64,000 bases of DNA from Actinoplanes octamycinicus (GCF_014205225.1 NZ_JACHNB010000001.1:7111501-7175500), one strand, 5' to 3'; shown: positions 8,348-16,672, numbered from the stretch's first letter. Notes: generated from the sequence alone by a model not told the origin. Numbers and translations are program-made.

Positions 8348-9724
8348 ATGCCACGGCGGATTGTTGTTGCCCATCCCGACTTCGGCCGCAAGCTCAAGGA
8401 GTTGCGTGAGCAGCATGGATTGTCACTGCGCCGGCTCGGCGGGATGATCCATTGTTCGCACGGCCATCTGTGGGATCTCGAATCGGGGATCAAACGGCCG
8501 AGCCTGTCCGTGACAGTTCTGCTGGACCAGGCGCTCGAAGCAGGTGGACAGTTGTCCGCCATGGTGTCCGAGGTGTCAGCCGACACCGATGCCCGGCCCG
8601 TCGCGCTCGAACATGCGGTGGTGGCCGCGCCGTCCGGGCTAGAGTTCGCGCCGGACTGGCGGCACGGCATAGATGTCGCCGTTGATCTTTGGCGAGGCGA
8701 TATGGAGCGGCGGAACCTTCTTCGGCAGGTGGGCTTCAGCGCGACGGCCTTCCTGCCTGCGGCGATGCGATGGCTGATGTCGTCGCTCGACGAGCGCCCG
8801 GCCGGCAACGGTGAGCGGCTGATCGGCGCCGCCGACGTCGAGACGGTGCGCCGGATGACCTCGACGTACCGGACGCTGGACAACCAGTTCGGCGGCGGCC
8901 ACATCCGCGACAGCCTCGTCCGGTTCCTCAACGCCGACGTCACCGAGCTGATCAACGGCCGCTACGACGCAACGACCGGCCGCCAACTGTTGTCGGCGGT
9001 CGCGGAGACGACCCAGCTTGTGGGCTGGGCTTCGTACGACGCTGGGATGCACGGGCTGGCGCAGCGGTACCTGATTCAGGCACTGCGCCTTGCGGCGGGC
9101 GCCGGTGACCGGGCGCTCGGAGCGGAGATCTTGGCGGCGATGAGCCATCAGGCTGCGTTCTTGCGTGCCTCCGGCGAGGCGGTGGATCTGGCCAAGGCCG
9201 CCAGCCGCGCGGCGGCCGAGGCGGGCATCGCCGCGATCGAGGCGGAGTCAGCCGTGCTTGAAGCCCAAGGTCATGCCGTCGGTGGCGACGAGAAAGCCTG
9301 CGCAGCTGCGCTGAACAGAGCCGAGGCGATCTTCGACAAGGCTGACCGAACCAGCGAGCCCCAGTGGATCGGCTACTTCGACGAGTCGTACCTGGCCGCC
9401 AAGTTCGGTCACTGCTTCACAGCCCTGGGCAGAGGCGACATAGCTACCCGGTTCGCGACCCGTTCGCTGGACATGGACGGTCGGCAGTATGCGCGGGGAC
9501 GGCAGTTCAACCTCGTCCTGCTCGCCGTAGCGCATGCGCAGAACGGCGAGCCGGAGGAAGCGGCACGGATCGGTGTTGACGCGGTCGAGGCCGCGGAAGG
9601 GTTGTACTCGTCTCGCGCCCGTGACTACCTGACCGACCTCGCCGATCGTCTCTCCAAGCATGTCGGGCTGTCGGCGGTGCAGGACTTCGCCGAGCGGGCC
9701 CGGCCGGTCCTAGCAAGCGCCTAA
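8348..9724 (+). CDS. XRE-family helix-turn-helix regulator with TPR-like C-terminal part
   Basis: The first 65 residues form a Cro/CI-type helix-turn-helix: FGRKLKELREQHGLSLRRLGG, a second helix around SHGHLWDLESG and KRPSL. The remaining ~390 residues are helical with tetratricopeptide-like repeats (for example ALGAEILAAMSHQAAFLRASG and EPEEAARIGVDAVEAAEG), the architecture of the large Streptomyces-type XRE/TPR regulators whose ligands are mostly unknown. The ATG at 8348 has AGGGGTGG upstream. Its stop overlaps that of the convergent Nudix gene by two bases. The first fragment of the helix-turn-helix is shortened here to FGRKLKELREQHGLSLRRLG. Confidence 0.85.
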   Translation: MPRRIVVAHPDFGRKLKELREQHGLSLRRLGGMIHCSHGHLWDLESGIKRPSLSVTVLLDQALEAGGQLSAMVSEVSADTDARPVALEHAVVAAPSGLEFAPDWRHGIDVAVDLWRGDMERRNLLRQVGFSATAFLPAAMRWLMSSLDERPAGNGERLIGAADVETVRRMTSTYRTLDNQFGGGHIRDSLVRFLNADVTELINGRYDATTGRQLLSAVAETTQLVGWASYDAGMHGLAQRYLIQALRLAAGAGDRALGAEILAAMSHQAAFLRASGEAVDLAKAASRAAAEAGIAAIEAESAVLEAQGHAVGGDEKACAAALNRAEAIFDKADRTSEPQWIGYFDESYLAAKFGHCFTALGRGDIATRFATRSLDMDGRQYARGRQFNLVLLAVAHAQNGEPEEAARIGVDAVEAAEGLYSSRARDYLTDLADRLSKHVGLSAVQDFAERARPVLASA

Positions 9725-10284
9725 AGTCGGCCGGTCGCCTTCCGCAGCAGTAGGGCGAGCAGCCCGGAGACGGAACCGGCGCCGACAATGGTGCCGTTGT
9801 CGATGTGCTGCTGGATCTCGTCGAGCGGGATCCAGCCAAGGCGTTCGGCTTCGTTGATGTCCGGATCCGCGCCGGTGAAGTCGGCGCCGCGGGCGAGGTA
9901 GACGATGTTCTCCTGGTCGATCGTGCCGACCATCGGCTGGAAGCTGATCAGCTTCTCGATGCTGCGCGGCCGCCAGCCGGTCTCTTCCTCGACCTCGCGA
10001 GCGGCGCAGGTCATGGAGTCCTCGGCCGGGTCGAGATAGCCGCCGGGCAGCTCCCAGACCCAGCGGTCGACGATGAAGCGGTGCCGCCACATCATCAGCA
10101 CGCGTTCGTCGTCGTCGAGCACGATGACCATCGCGGCGGCCGGGATACGGAGAACGTACTGCTCGAAGCGGACGCCGTCGGGTAGCTCCACGTCCGCGAT
10201 GCTCAGCACCGCCCGGCGGGTGTCGTCGACGACGCGCTCGCCGTGGATGGTCCATTCACTGGCTCGCTTCGGCTCAACACTCAT
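9721..10284 (-). CDS. Nudix hydrolase
   Basis: This 187-residue protein carries a complete Nudix box (G-x5-E-x7-REUxEExGU): GYLDPAE, seven residues, then REVEEETGW, with the metal-binding glutamates in place. Nudix enzymes hydrolyse a nucleoside diphosphate linked to another group, such as ADP-ribose or oxidised nucleotides. The preceding WELPGG and overall layout are closest to the ADP-ribose pyrophosphatase type, but the substrate cannot be fixed from sequence. The ATG at 10284 is preferred over an upstream ATG at 10368 because a TACTGT box sits 6 bp upstream, consistent with a leaderless transcript. It faces the XRE gene tail to tail. Confidence 0.88.
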   Translation of the reverse strand: MSVEPKRASEWTIHGERVVDDTRRAVLSIADVELPDGVRFEQYVLRIPAAAMVIVLDDDERVLMMWRHRFIVDRWVWELPGGYLDPAEDSMTCAAREVEEETGWRPRSIEKLISFQPMVGTIDQENIVYLARGADFTGADPDINEAERLGWIPLDEIQQHIDNGTIVGAGSVSGLLALLLRKATGRL

Positions 10285-10623
10285 CAGCGCACAGTAGCCG
10301 TACGCCTTCCAGTTGTACTCCGACACCTGCCGCGTCGGCTGACAGCGGCTGACGCCTGTCGCCTTCATTTCCGGGTCACCGGACCGCCACGCTGTGACCG
10401 AAACACCCGGTGAACAGCAGCGAAGCCCACGGCGACCACCGCACCACGCCGGCCGCCACCCCTGGAATCGAGACCGGGCACGCGGCCCTCACCGCACCAC
10501 AACGAACCAGCGGACCGGTGGGACCACCGTGACAGTACGTCGCAGGTCGGCGTGCCCTCGACATCACGGAAGGCAGGACATGACGACGACCACGAACCAC
10601 CTCGTTCGCGGAGGTGAACCCCA
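10285..10623. other. Intergenic region between Nudix gene and small-gene chain
   Basis: This 339-bp gap holds the Nudix promoter and, just upstream of its -35 position, a direct repeat of CGGCTGAC at 10336-10343 and 10346-10353. The 10-bp spacing places both copies on the same helix face, as activator sites often are. The right end holds the 15-codon mini-gene at 10580. Nothing else is evident. Confidence 0.4.
10291..10296 (-). promoter_or_regulatory. -10 box TACTGT, leaderless start of the Nudix gene
   Basis: The hexamer is 6 bp from the ATG and there is no Shine-Dalgarno sequence, so the mRNA probably begins at or next to the start codon. Confidence 0.45.
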
Positions 10624-10627
10624 GTGA
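10580..10627 (+). CDS. 15-codon leader peptide coupled to the next gene
   Basis: The ATG at 10580 follows GGAAGGCAGGAC and opens a 15-codon frame (MTTTTNHLVRGGEPQ) whose TGA overlaps the GTG of the next gene as GTGA. The last codons of the mini-gene also contain the GGAGGTGA ribosome-binding site of that gene. The overlap suggests translational coupling. A product this small may have no function of its own, and the frame could be chance. Confidence 0.35.
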   Translation: MTTTTNHLVRGGEPQ

Positions 10628-10866
10628 CGGCAATAGCGGCGATGAGCGCGCTCCTGGTGGGGTTCCTCGCGGGCCTGATCAGCTTCAAGGTCAAGAGCCG
10701 GTGGTGCCCGCACTGCGGCGCGATGACCACCGCCGACCTGCCCACAGCGACCGCCCCGCCGCCCACGCCGAGCTGGTCGGCGCTGCCGACGCAGTCCTAC
10801 AACCAGATCGGGCGAGCCGGTGCACTCACCCCGGCTCAGCGGCGCCGCGCGAACGGCGGCCATTGA
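10624..10866 (+). CDS. Small membrane protein with WCPHCG motif (80 aa)
   Basis: A strong GGAGGTGA (10610-10617) precedes the GTG at 10624. The protein has one N-terminal transmembrane helix (about residues 5-20), then a cytoplasmic or exposed tail beginning with KSRWCPHCGAMTT, half of a zinc ribbon or a redox CxxC pair, and a Pro/Ser-rich C-terminus. The function is unknown. It ends in TGATG, overlapping the start of the next small gene, so both are probably translated together. Confidence 0.6.
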   Translation: MTAIAAMSALLVGFLAGLISFKVKSRWCPHCGAMTTADLPTATAPPPTPSWSALPTQSYNQIGRAGALTPAQRRRANGGH

Positions 10867-11072
10867 TGCTGGTCCCGAGGACGCCGCACCAGCCCGACCG
10901 GCCGACGTGGGACTGCCTGGCCTGCGGTGAGCCATGGCCGTGCGCACCCAGCAAGGTCGATCTGGCTGAACAGGGCGCAGTGCATCGCCGATCACTGCGG
11001 CTCTACCTTTCGCCGGATCCGCGCGGGATCAGCGTCGTCGGGATGACGACGGTCCTCGGGGGTCCGGCGTAG
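10866..11072 (+). CDS. Small CxxC / PWPC protein, C-terminus probably replaced
   Basis: The 68-residue product contains WDCLACGEPWPCAPSKVDL, a four-cysteine zinc-ribbon-like signature that I recall from short proteins lying near XRE regulators in Micromonosporaceae. In those, the chain normally continues with a helical tail after a YLA-like stretch. Here the sequence changes character after RSLRLYLSPDP and the last ~23 codons run antisense over the end of the LacI gene (70-bp overlap). This suggests that the native C-terminus was lost at a junction near 11,000. The family memory is not verified by search. Confidence 0.55.
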   Translation: MLVPRTPHQPDRPTWDCLACGEPWPCAPSKVDLAEQGAVHRRSLRLYLSPDPRGISVVGMTTVLGGPA

Positions 11073-12010
11073 CCGGCGATCCGCTCCTGGGCCAGGCGGG
11101 CCGCCGCCCGGCCCAGCTCGACCATGTCGTGCGCGACCACGGTCACCCCGACCACGTCGGCCAGCTCGAAGTCGTCGAAGCCGACCAGCGCCGGCGGGTG
11201 ACGGTGGCCGCGCAGGGCCCGCAGCGCGCCGATGGTGAGCTGGTTGTTCGTGGTGAACAGCGCGGTCGGCGGTTCCGGCAGCGCGAGCAGCTCACCGACG
11301 ACCCGGGTGGCGGTCGCCGCGTCGTGCACGTCGGTGCGCACGTAGGGCTCCCAGTCCGGGTTGCCCGCCGCGCGCATCGCCGCCCCGAATGCGCTGATCC
11401 GGGCCTGCTGCGAGGCAGTCCGGACCAGGTCGGCGACCAGCGCGATCCGGCGGTGCCCGCCGGCCAGCAGATGTTCGGCCGCCGCGCGGGCGCCGCCGGC
11501 GTTGTCGATCAGCACGCTGTCCGCGGCCAGCCCGACCGGCGGCCGGTCGACGAACACGAACGGCACGTTGTGCGCCTTCGCGCCGACCGCGATCGGGCTG
11601 CCACCGCTGCTCGGGATGACCAGCAGGGCCCGCACCCGGCGCTCCACCAGGGCGCTGAGCAGGCTGCTCTCCAGGGCGCTGTCCTCGTCGTTGTTCACCG
11701 TGATCAGCAGCAGGCCGTGTCGGCGCAGCTCGCGCTCGGCGCCACTGGCCACCGCGGAGTAGAACGGATTGGCCAAGTCGCCGCTGATCAGCCCGACCAG
11801 CGCCGAGGTGCCGCCGGTCCGCAGTTCCCTGGCCAGGCCGTTGAGCCGGTAGCCGAGTTCGTCGGCGGCCTGGCGGACGCGCCGCTCGGTCGCCCCGGAT
11901 ACGTAGGGTTCCCCGTTGAGCGCCCGTGACGCGGTTTTGAGGCTCACCCCGGCCCTGGCCGCCACCTCGTTCAGCGTCGGCGGCCGAGCCGGCGACTCAT
12001 CGACGGGCAT
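11003..12010 (-). CDS. LacI-family transcriptional repressor (orphan)
   Basis: The protein has a clear LacI DNA-binding head (TLNEVAARAGVSLKTASRAL, then a hinge-helix region around NGLARELRTG) and a periplasmic-binding-like sugar domain ending with FDDFELADVVGVTVVAHD. Such repressors release DNA when a sugar binds. No transport or hydrolase gene is adjacent, so its target is not obvious; the GH64 and GH92 operators elsewhere in the window lack a local regulator and are candidates. The ATG at 12010 is used because a CATACT box lies 6 bp upstream; a TTG six codons earlier is possible. A GCCAATTGGC palindrome at 12038-12047 could be its own operator. Confidence 0.88.
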   Translation of the reverse strand: MPVDESPARPPTLNEVAARAGVSLKTASRALNGEPYVSGATERRVRQAADELGYRLNGLARELRTGGTSALVGLISGDLANPFYSAVASGAERELRRHGLLLITVNNDEDSALESSLLSALVERRVRALLVIPSSGGSPIAVGAKAHNVPFVFVDRPPVGLAADSVLIDNAGGARAAAEHLLAGGHRRIALVADLVRTASQQARISAFGAAMRAAGNPDWEPYVRTDVHDAATATRVVGELLALPEPPTALFTTNNQLTIGALRALRGHRHPPALVGFDDFELADVVGVTVVAHDMVELGRAAARLAQERIAGYAGPPRTVVIPTTLIPRGSGER

Positions 12011-12111
12011 GCCTGAAGTATGCCGCAATCGCTGCCCGCCAATTGGCCCGTCTTGTGCTCGCTGTCGCTTCGCCGCGCACAGTCCCGGCTGTGCCTCGGA
12101 GGTGCCTCGCT

Positions 12112-12490
12112 GGCCACTGTCGCGGCCGCCACCTACTATCCGTGCCCACTCACGGTCCGCGTCCCAGGCCAGGGAGCCCGCCGGTCACCGTCGCGGCCGC
12201 CGCTCGCGGTGCGCGGTTTGTTGCGGTTCTGCGCCCCAGGCCACGGAGCCCGCTGGTCACTGTCGCGGCCGCCACCCACCGCCCGTGCCACTCACGATCT
12301 GCGCGCCAGGCCACGGAACCCACTGGTCACCGTCGCGGCCGCCGCTCGCGGTGCGCGGTTTGTTGCGGTTCTGCGCCCCAGGCCACGGAGCCTGCTGGTC
12401 ACTGTCGCGGCCGCCACCCACCGCCCGTGCCACTCACGGTTGCGCGCCAGGCCACGGAGCCGGTGCTCACTGTCGCGGCCGCCGCTTGCG
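12112..12490 (+). repeat. Direct array of about six ~70-bp units with GCGGCCGC cores
   Basis: The core CACTGTCGCGGCCGCC or CACCGTCGCGGCCGCC recurs with GCGGCCGC (a NotI site) at 12122, 12193, 12265, 12335, 12407 and 12475, spaced 71, 72, 70, 72 and 68 bp. Two unit types alternate: type A continues with CCACCCACCGCCCGTGCCAC, type B with CGCTCGCGGTGCGCGG and TTGTTGCGGTTCTGCG, so the true period is about 142 bp. The two best type B units (12183-12254 and 12325-12396) differ by about one base, implying recent amplification or gene conversion. Confidence 0.85.
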
Positions 12491-12617
12491 ATCGATGGGT
12501 GGCTTGCGGTTGACCGGGGCGTCCAGATCTCGGTGCTGCGGGCGTACCGGAAAAGAATGGCGGCCGCGCCAAGCAGCGGACCGTGACCGGTCACAGACCC
12601 GCATCAACCGCACTAAT

Positions 12618-12800
12618 CGGCGACAGTGAGCGGCGGCCGCGACAGTGACCAACGATCTCCTGGCCTGGGACGCAAAACCGCAACCAGCCGCGCACCGTAA
12701 GCGGCGGCCGCAACCCCAGCCAACAGCCCCCTGGCACGCAAGACCGCAACTAGCCACGACCCGCGAGCGGCGGCCGCAACCAACAGCCAGGGCTGCGGAC
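12618..12800 (-). repeat. Three inverted type B units of the same repeat family
   Basis: On the minus strand the same core appears at 12633-12640, 12704-12711 and 12770-12777, spaced 71 and 66 bp, each followed by the type B continuation (GTTGCGGTTTTGCG or a variant). These copies are more diverged than the direct ones and face them across a 130-bp core, so the region as a whole is an imperfect giant inverted repeat. Confidence 0.75.
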
Positions 12801-12821
12801 CGCGACAGGTGAGGGCGAGCG

Positions 12822-13349
12822 TCAGACCGTCGAGGCGCAGGTGCCCGGCGGCGGGGTCGGGTCGCCGATCTGTGCCATCGACTGGTTGACCTCGGTGAAC
12901 GTGGCCAGGGACCGGAACCGCTCCCCCACCACGATGTCGATCACGTCGGTGGTGCGCTTGTCGCTGAACTCCGGCTTGGCGTCGCCCAGGAAGTAGGCCC
13001 GGATCCACTGGGCCGCACCGACCGCCTTCGGGCCGTACTGGATCAAGGCGACCTGGTCGAACTTGCTCTTGCTGGTCTTGCTGGGCTGCATCTTGAAACC
13101 GCGGTCCTGGAACTCGGCGCTGACCGTCTCGGCCAGGCCGACCCGTTTCGTGCCGTTGAGGACGCGGAGTTTCACCTGGGCCGGCTCTTTCGGCAGCGTC
13201 AGGTTGACCATCGTGGTGCCGGCCGGGCAGCGGCCGGCCGCCGACGCGTCGCCCTGCGTGTCGCGGACCAGCGCGACCACCACGACGATGGACGCGGCGA
13301 CGGCGAGGACACCGACGACGAGATATGCCCGCAAGCGTGTGAAGCCCAT
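12822..13349 (-). CDS. Membrane-anchored LytR C-terminal-domain protein
   Basis: The 175-residue protein has one N-terminal transmembrane helix (about residues 8-29) and an extracytoplasmic domain with QVKLRVLNGTKRVGLAETVS and FQDRGFKM, which matches the LytR_C (LytR/CpsA/Psr C-terminal) domain. Such stand-alone domains occur next to cell-wall polymer ligases, but no LCP catalytic domain is present here. The ATG at 13349 is chosen because the helix follows at once and GGGGAGCG lies upstream; a GTG at 13388 is an alternative. Confidence 0.75.
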   Translation of the reverse strand: MGFTRLRAYLVVGVLAVAASIVVVVALVRDTQGDASAAGRCPAGTTMVNLTLPKEPAQVKLRVLNGTKRVGLAETVSAEFQDRGFKMQPSKTSKSKFDQVALIQYGPKAVGAAQWIRAYFLGDAKPEFSDKRTTDVIDIVVGERFRSLATFTEVNQSMAQIGDPTPPPGTCASTV

Positions 13350-13410
13350 GTAACTAAGACGCTCCCCGGAGTCGATCTGTTGCACCACGGTGACCGGCGT
13401 CTCACCGAAG

Positions 13411-13435
13411 AGGGGCGGGCACCGGGCCCGCCCCT
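13411..13435. terminator. Terminator hairpin of the beta-glucoside operon
   Basis: GGGGCGGGC (13412-13420) pairs with GCCCGCCCC (13426-13434), directly after the stop codon of the GH1 gene on the minus strand. Confidence 0.6.
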
Positions 13436-13439
13436 GTCA

Positions 13440-14801
13440 TCAGATTCGGCTGGCGAGCCGCTCGCGCAGCCAGTGGTAGCTGGCCCGTGGCGTCCGCGTC
13501 CCGGTCGGGTAGTCCACGTGGACCAGCCCGAAGCGCGGGCCGTAGCCTCGCGCCCACTCGAAGTTGTCCAGCAGGGACCAGTAGAAATAGCCCCGCAGGT
13601 CGACCCCGGAGTCGGCGGCGGCGGCCAGGTGCTCGGCGATGAACCGGATCCGTTCCGGGTCGGCGCCGGTGTCCTCGCGCAGCTCGGCGATCCCGTTCTC
13701 GGTCACGTAGATCGGCGGCAGGCCCGGGTACCGCTTGGCCAGCCCGGTCAGCGTCTCGTAGAGGCCGTGCGGCTCGATCGGCCAGCCGAGATCGGTGACC
13801 GGCACGCCGTCCCGCGACGCCGAGCGCACCCCGATGTCGAACGCACTGCGCAGCGCCGGGTCGTCCTGCTCGCGCGGGGCGTCGGCGGCGTGCACCCGGT
13901 AGTAGTAGTTGACGCCGAGGAAGTCCAGCGGCGCTCCGATCAGGTCCAGGTCGCCGTCGCGGCGGAAGGACAGGTCGCTCACCCCGGCGTAGAGCTCCTC
14001 GAAGCCGTCCGGGTAGGTGTGGCCGAGCACCGGGTCGGTGAACTGCCGGTTGAGCATCAGGTCCATCCGGTGCGCCGCCGCCCGGTCGGCTTCGCTGTCG
14101 CTGGCCGGCAACGCCGGGGACAGGTTCAGCGTGATCCCGATCCGGGCGTCGGGCCGGGCGGCCCGCAGCGCGGCGACGGTCTTGCCGTGCCCGACCAGCA
14201 GGTGGTGGGCGGCCGCCAGGGCCCCGTGTCCCTCGGTCGCGCCGGGCGCGTGCCGGCCCTCGGCGTAGCCGACCATCGACGAGACGTACGGCTCGTTCAG
14301 CGTGATCCAGTCCTGGACGCGGTCACCGAGCCGGTCGGCGACCACGGCCGCGTAGTCGGCGAAGTGCTCCGCCGTGTCCCGGACCCGCCAGCCGCCCGCG
14401 TCCTCCAGGGCCTGCGGCAGGTCCCAGTGATAGAGCGTGACGAACGGGCGGATGCCGCGCTGGCACAGCGCGTCGACGAGCCGGTCGTAGTAGTCCAGGC
14501 CGGCCCGGTTGACCGCGCCGTGCCCGGCCGGGAGGACCCGCGGCCAGGCCACCGAGAACCGGTAGGCGTCCACGCCGAGCTGGTCCAGCAGGTCCACGTC
14601 GTCGCGCCAGCGGTGGTAGCTGTCGCAGGCCACCGCCCCGGACGAGCCGTCGGCGACCGCGCCGGGCCGGCGGGTGAAGGTGTCCCAGATCGACGGGCCG
14701 CGGCCGTCCTCGGCCACCGCGCCCTCGATCTGGTAGGCCGCGGTGGCGGCCCCCCAGACGAAGCCGGCCGGCATCTCCGGGATGTCGTATGACGTGGTCA
14801 C
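13440..14801 (-). CDS. GH1 beta-glucosidase
   Basis: This 453-residue cytoplasmic enzyme has the GH1 signature from GFVWGAATAAYQIEGA near the N-terminus to the C-terminal NFEWARGYGPRFGLVHVD. The acid/base is Glu170 in ITLNEP and the nucleophile is Glu368 in YVTENG. It hydrolyses beta-glucosides such as cellobiose after import. It is the last gene of the operon SBP-permease-permease-GH1. Its GTG at 14801 overlaps the stop of the upstream permease as GTGA, so the two are translationally coupled. Control by the divergent LacI protein is inferred from the shared operator. Confidence 0.95.
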   Translation of the reverse strand: MTTSYDIPEMPAGFVWGAATAAYQIEGAVAEDGRGPSIWDTFTRRPGAVADGSSGAVACDSYHRWRDDVDLLDQLGVDAYRFSVAWPRVLPAGHGAVNRAGLDYYDRLVDALCQRGIRPFVTLYHWDLPQALEDAGGWRVRDTAEHFADYAAVVADRLGDRVQDWITLNEPYVSSMVGYAEGRHAPGATEGHGALAAAHHLLVGHGKTVAALRAARPDARIGITLNLSPALPASDSEADRAAAHRMDLMLNRQFTDPVLGHTYPDGFEELYAGVSDLSFRRDGDLDLIGAPLDFLGVNYYYRVHAADAPREQDDPALRSAFDIGVRSASRDGVPVTDLGWPIEPHGLYETLTGLAKRYPGLPPIYVTENGIAELREDTGADPERIRFIAEHLAAAADSGVDLRGYFYWSLLDNFEWARGYGPRFGLVHVDYPTGTRTPRASYHWLRERLASRI

Positions 14802-15697
14802 CCTTTGATCGCTCCTTGCATGATGCCGCCGACGATCTGCCGGCCGAGGACCATGAAGATCACCAGGATCGGGAGCGTGGCCAGCAGCGTGCCGGTCAGG
14901 GTCAGCGTGTAGTCGGTGGTGTAGCCGCTGGCCAGCGACGACAGGGCGACCTGGACGGTGGCGTTGTTCTGCAGGACGACCAGCGGCCAGAAGAAGTCGT
15001 TCCACGCCTGCATGAAGGTGAACAGGCCGAGCACCGCCGCGGCCGGCCGGGCGGCCGGCAGCACCACGTGCCAGTAGAGGCCGAACGTGGTGCAGCCGTC
15101 CATCCGGCCGGCCTCCAGCAGCTCGTCGGGGACGGCCCGGCCGAGATACTGGGTCATGAAGAAGACGCCGAAGGCGGTGACCAGGCCGGGCACGATCACC
15201 GCGGCGAGCCGGTCGGTCCAGCCGAGCTTGGTCATCAGCATGTAGAGCGGGATGATGCCGAGCTGCTGCGGCACCATCGAGGTGGCGATGGCCAGCACCA
15301 GCAGCACCTTGCGGCCGCGGAACCGCAGCTTGGCGAAGGCGAACCCGGCGAGGGTGGAGAAGAACACCACCGAGATGGTGATCGAGCCGCTGACGATGAA
15401 GGAGTTCAGCAGCGCCTTGCCGAAGTCGGTGCTGTCGAAGACCCGGGCGATGTTGTCGAACAGGTGGCCGCCCGGGATCAGCACCGGCGGGGTCTTCGCG
15501 ACCGCTTCGCTGGTCTGCGACGAGACGACGAACGACCAGTAGAGCGGGAAGACCGAGCCGGCCACGATGGCCAGCAGGGCGGCGTACGTCCAGACCGAGC
15601 CGCGGCGCGGGAAGCCGAAGCTGCGCCGGGCGGACCGGCCCTTCGACGGGGCCGGCGGCTCGGTGCTGGTCGCCGGCGGGTTGGCGAGAACAGTCAC
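14798..15697 (-). CDS. Sugar ABC transporter permease (MalG-like)
   Basis: The 299-residue protein has six predicted transmembrane helices and the CUT1-family cytoplasmic EAA loop, here ELLEAGRMDGCTTFGLYWHVVLP (key residues E, A, G, D, G, P), which contacts the ATPase. It forms the channel together with the upstream permease for the sugar captured by the lipoprotein at 16.7-18 kb. The GTG at 15697 follows GAGGAG and lies 5 bp after the upstream stop. No ATP-binding subunit is encoded here; in actinobacteria a shared MsiK-like ATPase usually serves such systems. Confidence 0.93.
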   Translation of the reverse strand: MTVLANPPATSTEPPAPSKGRSARRSFGFPRRGSVWTYAALLAIVAGSVFPLYWSFVVSSQTSEAVAKTPPVLIPGGHLFDNIARVFDSTDFGKALLNSFIVSGSITISVVFFSTLAGFAFAKLRFRGRKVLLVLAIATSMVPQQLGIIPLYMLMTKLGWTDRLAAVIVPGLVTAFGVFFMTQYLGRAVPDELLEAGRMDGCTTFGLYWHVVLPAARPAAAVLGLFTFMQAWNDFFWPLVVLQNNATVQVALSSLASGYTTDYTLTLTGTLLATLPILVIFMVLGRQIVGGIMQGAIKG

Positions 15698-15702
15698 GGC
15701 GG

Positions 15703-16620
15703 CTACTCCTCGTCCTTGGCGATGCGCCGGGTGAGCAGGAAGTTGGCGATCGCGAAGACGGCGATGATCAGGCAGAGGGTCCAGGCGATCGCCGAGGCGT
15801 AGCCGAACCGGAACTCCCGGAAGCCCTGCTCGTACATGAACAGCGCGATGGTCTGGAACTGCCGGTCGGAGCCGCCGGTCGGGGTGGACGTGCCGGCGAA
15901 CAGCAGCGGCTCGGCCATGATCTGCAGGCCGCCGATGGTCGAGATGACGGTGGTGAAGATGATCGTCGGCCGCAGCTGCGGGACGGTGATCTTCCAGAAC
16001 TGCTGGGTGGTGGACGCGCCGTCGAGCTCGGCGGCCTCGTACAGGTCGTGCGGGATGGCCTGCATCGAGGCCAGGTAGATCAGCGCGTTGTACCCGGTCC
16101 AGCGCCACATGACGATGGTCGAGATGGCCAGGTGCGAGCTCCAGGTGTCCGCCTGCCAGTCGATCGGTCCGACGCCGACCAGGCCGAGCAGCCAGTTGAT
16201 CATGCCGAAGTCGCGGCCGAACAGCTGGGTGAAGACGATGGTCACGGCCACGATCGAGGTGATGTTCGGCAGCAGCACGCCCATCCGCAGGCTGGTGCGG
16301 GCGCGCAGCTTGTGGTTCAGCAGGTGGGCGATCCAGAGCGCGGCGAGCAGCTGCGGCACGGTGGACAGCACCCAGATGCTCAGCGTGTTGCCGAGCGAGT
16401 TCCAGAAGTACGAGTCGTGCAGCATCTCCCGGTAGTTCGCCAGGCCCACCCACTCGTGCGCGCCGCCGTCCAGCAGGTTCCAGTCGTTGAACGACACGTA
16501 CCCGGTGTAGATCAGCGGGAACAGCCCGAAGATGCCGAAGAGCAGGAAGAACGGGAGAACGTAGAGGTAGGGCGAGCCTTTCGCGTCGAGCCGGTTCAGG
16601 GTGGCTTTGATGGCGGCCAT
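15703..16620 (-). CDS. Sugar ABC transporter permease (MalF-like)
   Basis: The 305-residue protein has six predicted membrane helices, starting with LYVLPFFLLFGIFGLFPLIYT, here cut as LYVLPFFLLFGIFGLFPLIY, and an EAA loop in DLYEAAELDGASTTQQFWKI. It pairs with the MalG-like permease. The ATG at 16620 has GAAGGATCG upstream. A 64-bp gap with a strong hairpin separates it from the binding-protein gene, a layout that usually keeps the binding protein more abundant than the permeases. Confidence 0.93.
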   Translation of the reverse strand: MAAIKATLNRLDAKGSPYLYVLPFFLLFGIFGLFPLIYTGYVSFNDWNLLDGGAHEWVGLANYREMLHDSYFWNSLGNTLSIWVLSTVPQLLAALWIAHLLNHKLRARTSLRMGVLLPNITSIVAVTIVFTQLFGRDFGMINWLLGLVGVGPIDWQADTWSSHLAISTIVMWRWTGYNALIYLASMQAIPHDLYEAAELDGASTTQQFWKITVPQLRPTIIFTTVISTIGGLQIMAEPLLFAGTSTPTGGSDRQFQTIALFMYEQGFREFRFGYASAIAWTLCLIIAVFAIANFLLTRRIAKDEE

Positions 16621-16642
16621 CGTCGATCCTTCGTCGCCGGAG

Positions 16643-16672
16643 CCGGCCGGCGGTCGGGTGACCGCCGGCCGG
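16643..16672. terminator. Intercistronic hairpin between binding protein and permease genes
   Basis: CCGGCCGGCGGTC (16643-16655) pairs perfectly with GACCGCCGGCCGG (16660-16672). In comparable sugar operons such stems stabilise the upstream message or terminate part of the transcripts. Confidence 0.6.

Larger units (their letters stand above)
12011..12821. other. 811-bp non-coding region occupied by repeats
   Basis: Between the LacI start and the LytR-C gene there is no convincing gene. The frames that stay open here have periodic, low-complexity products imposed by the ~70-bp repeats described separately. The unique core between the direct and inverted repeats runs from about 12,491 to 12,617. 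Confidence 0.6.

Noticed and set aside
12020..12600. Overlapping open frames through the 12-kb repeats
   Set aside because: The products are periodic copies of the DNA repeat with no stable composition, and unit lengths of 68-72 bp shift the frame from copy to copy, so no protein is conserved.
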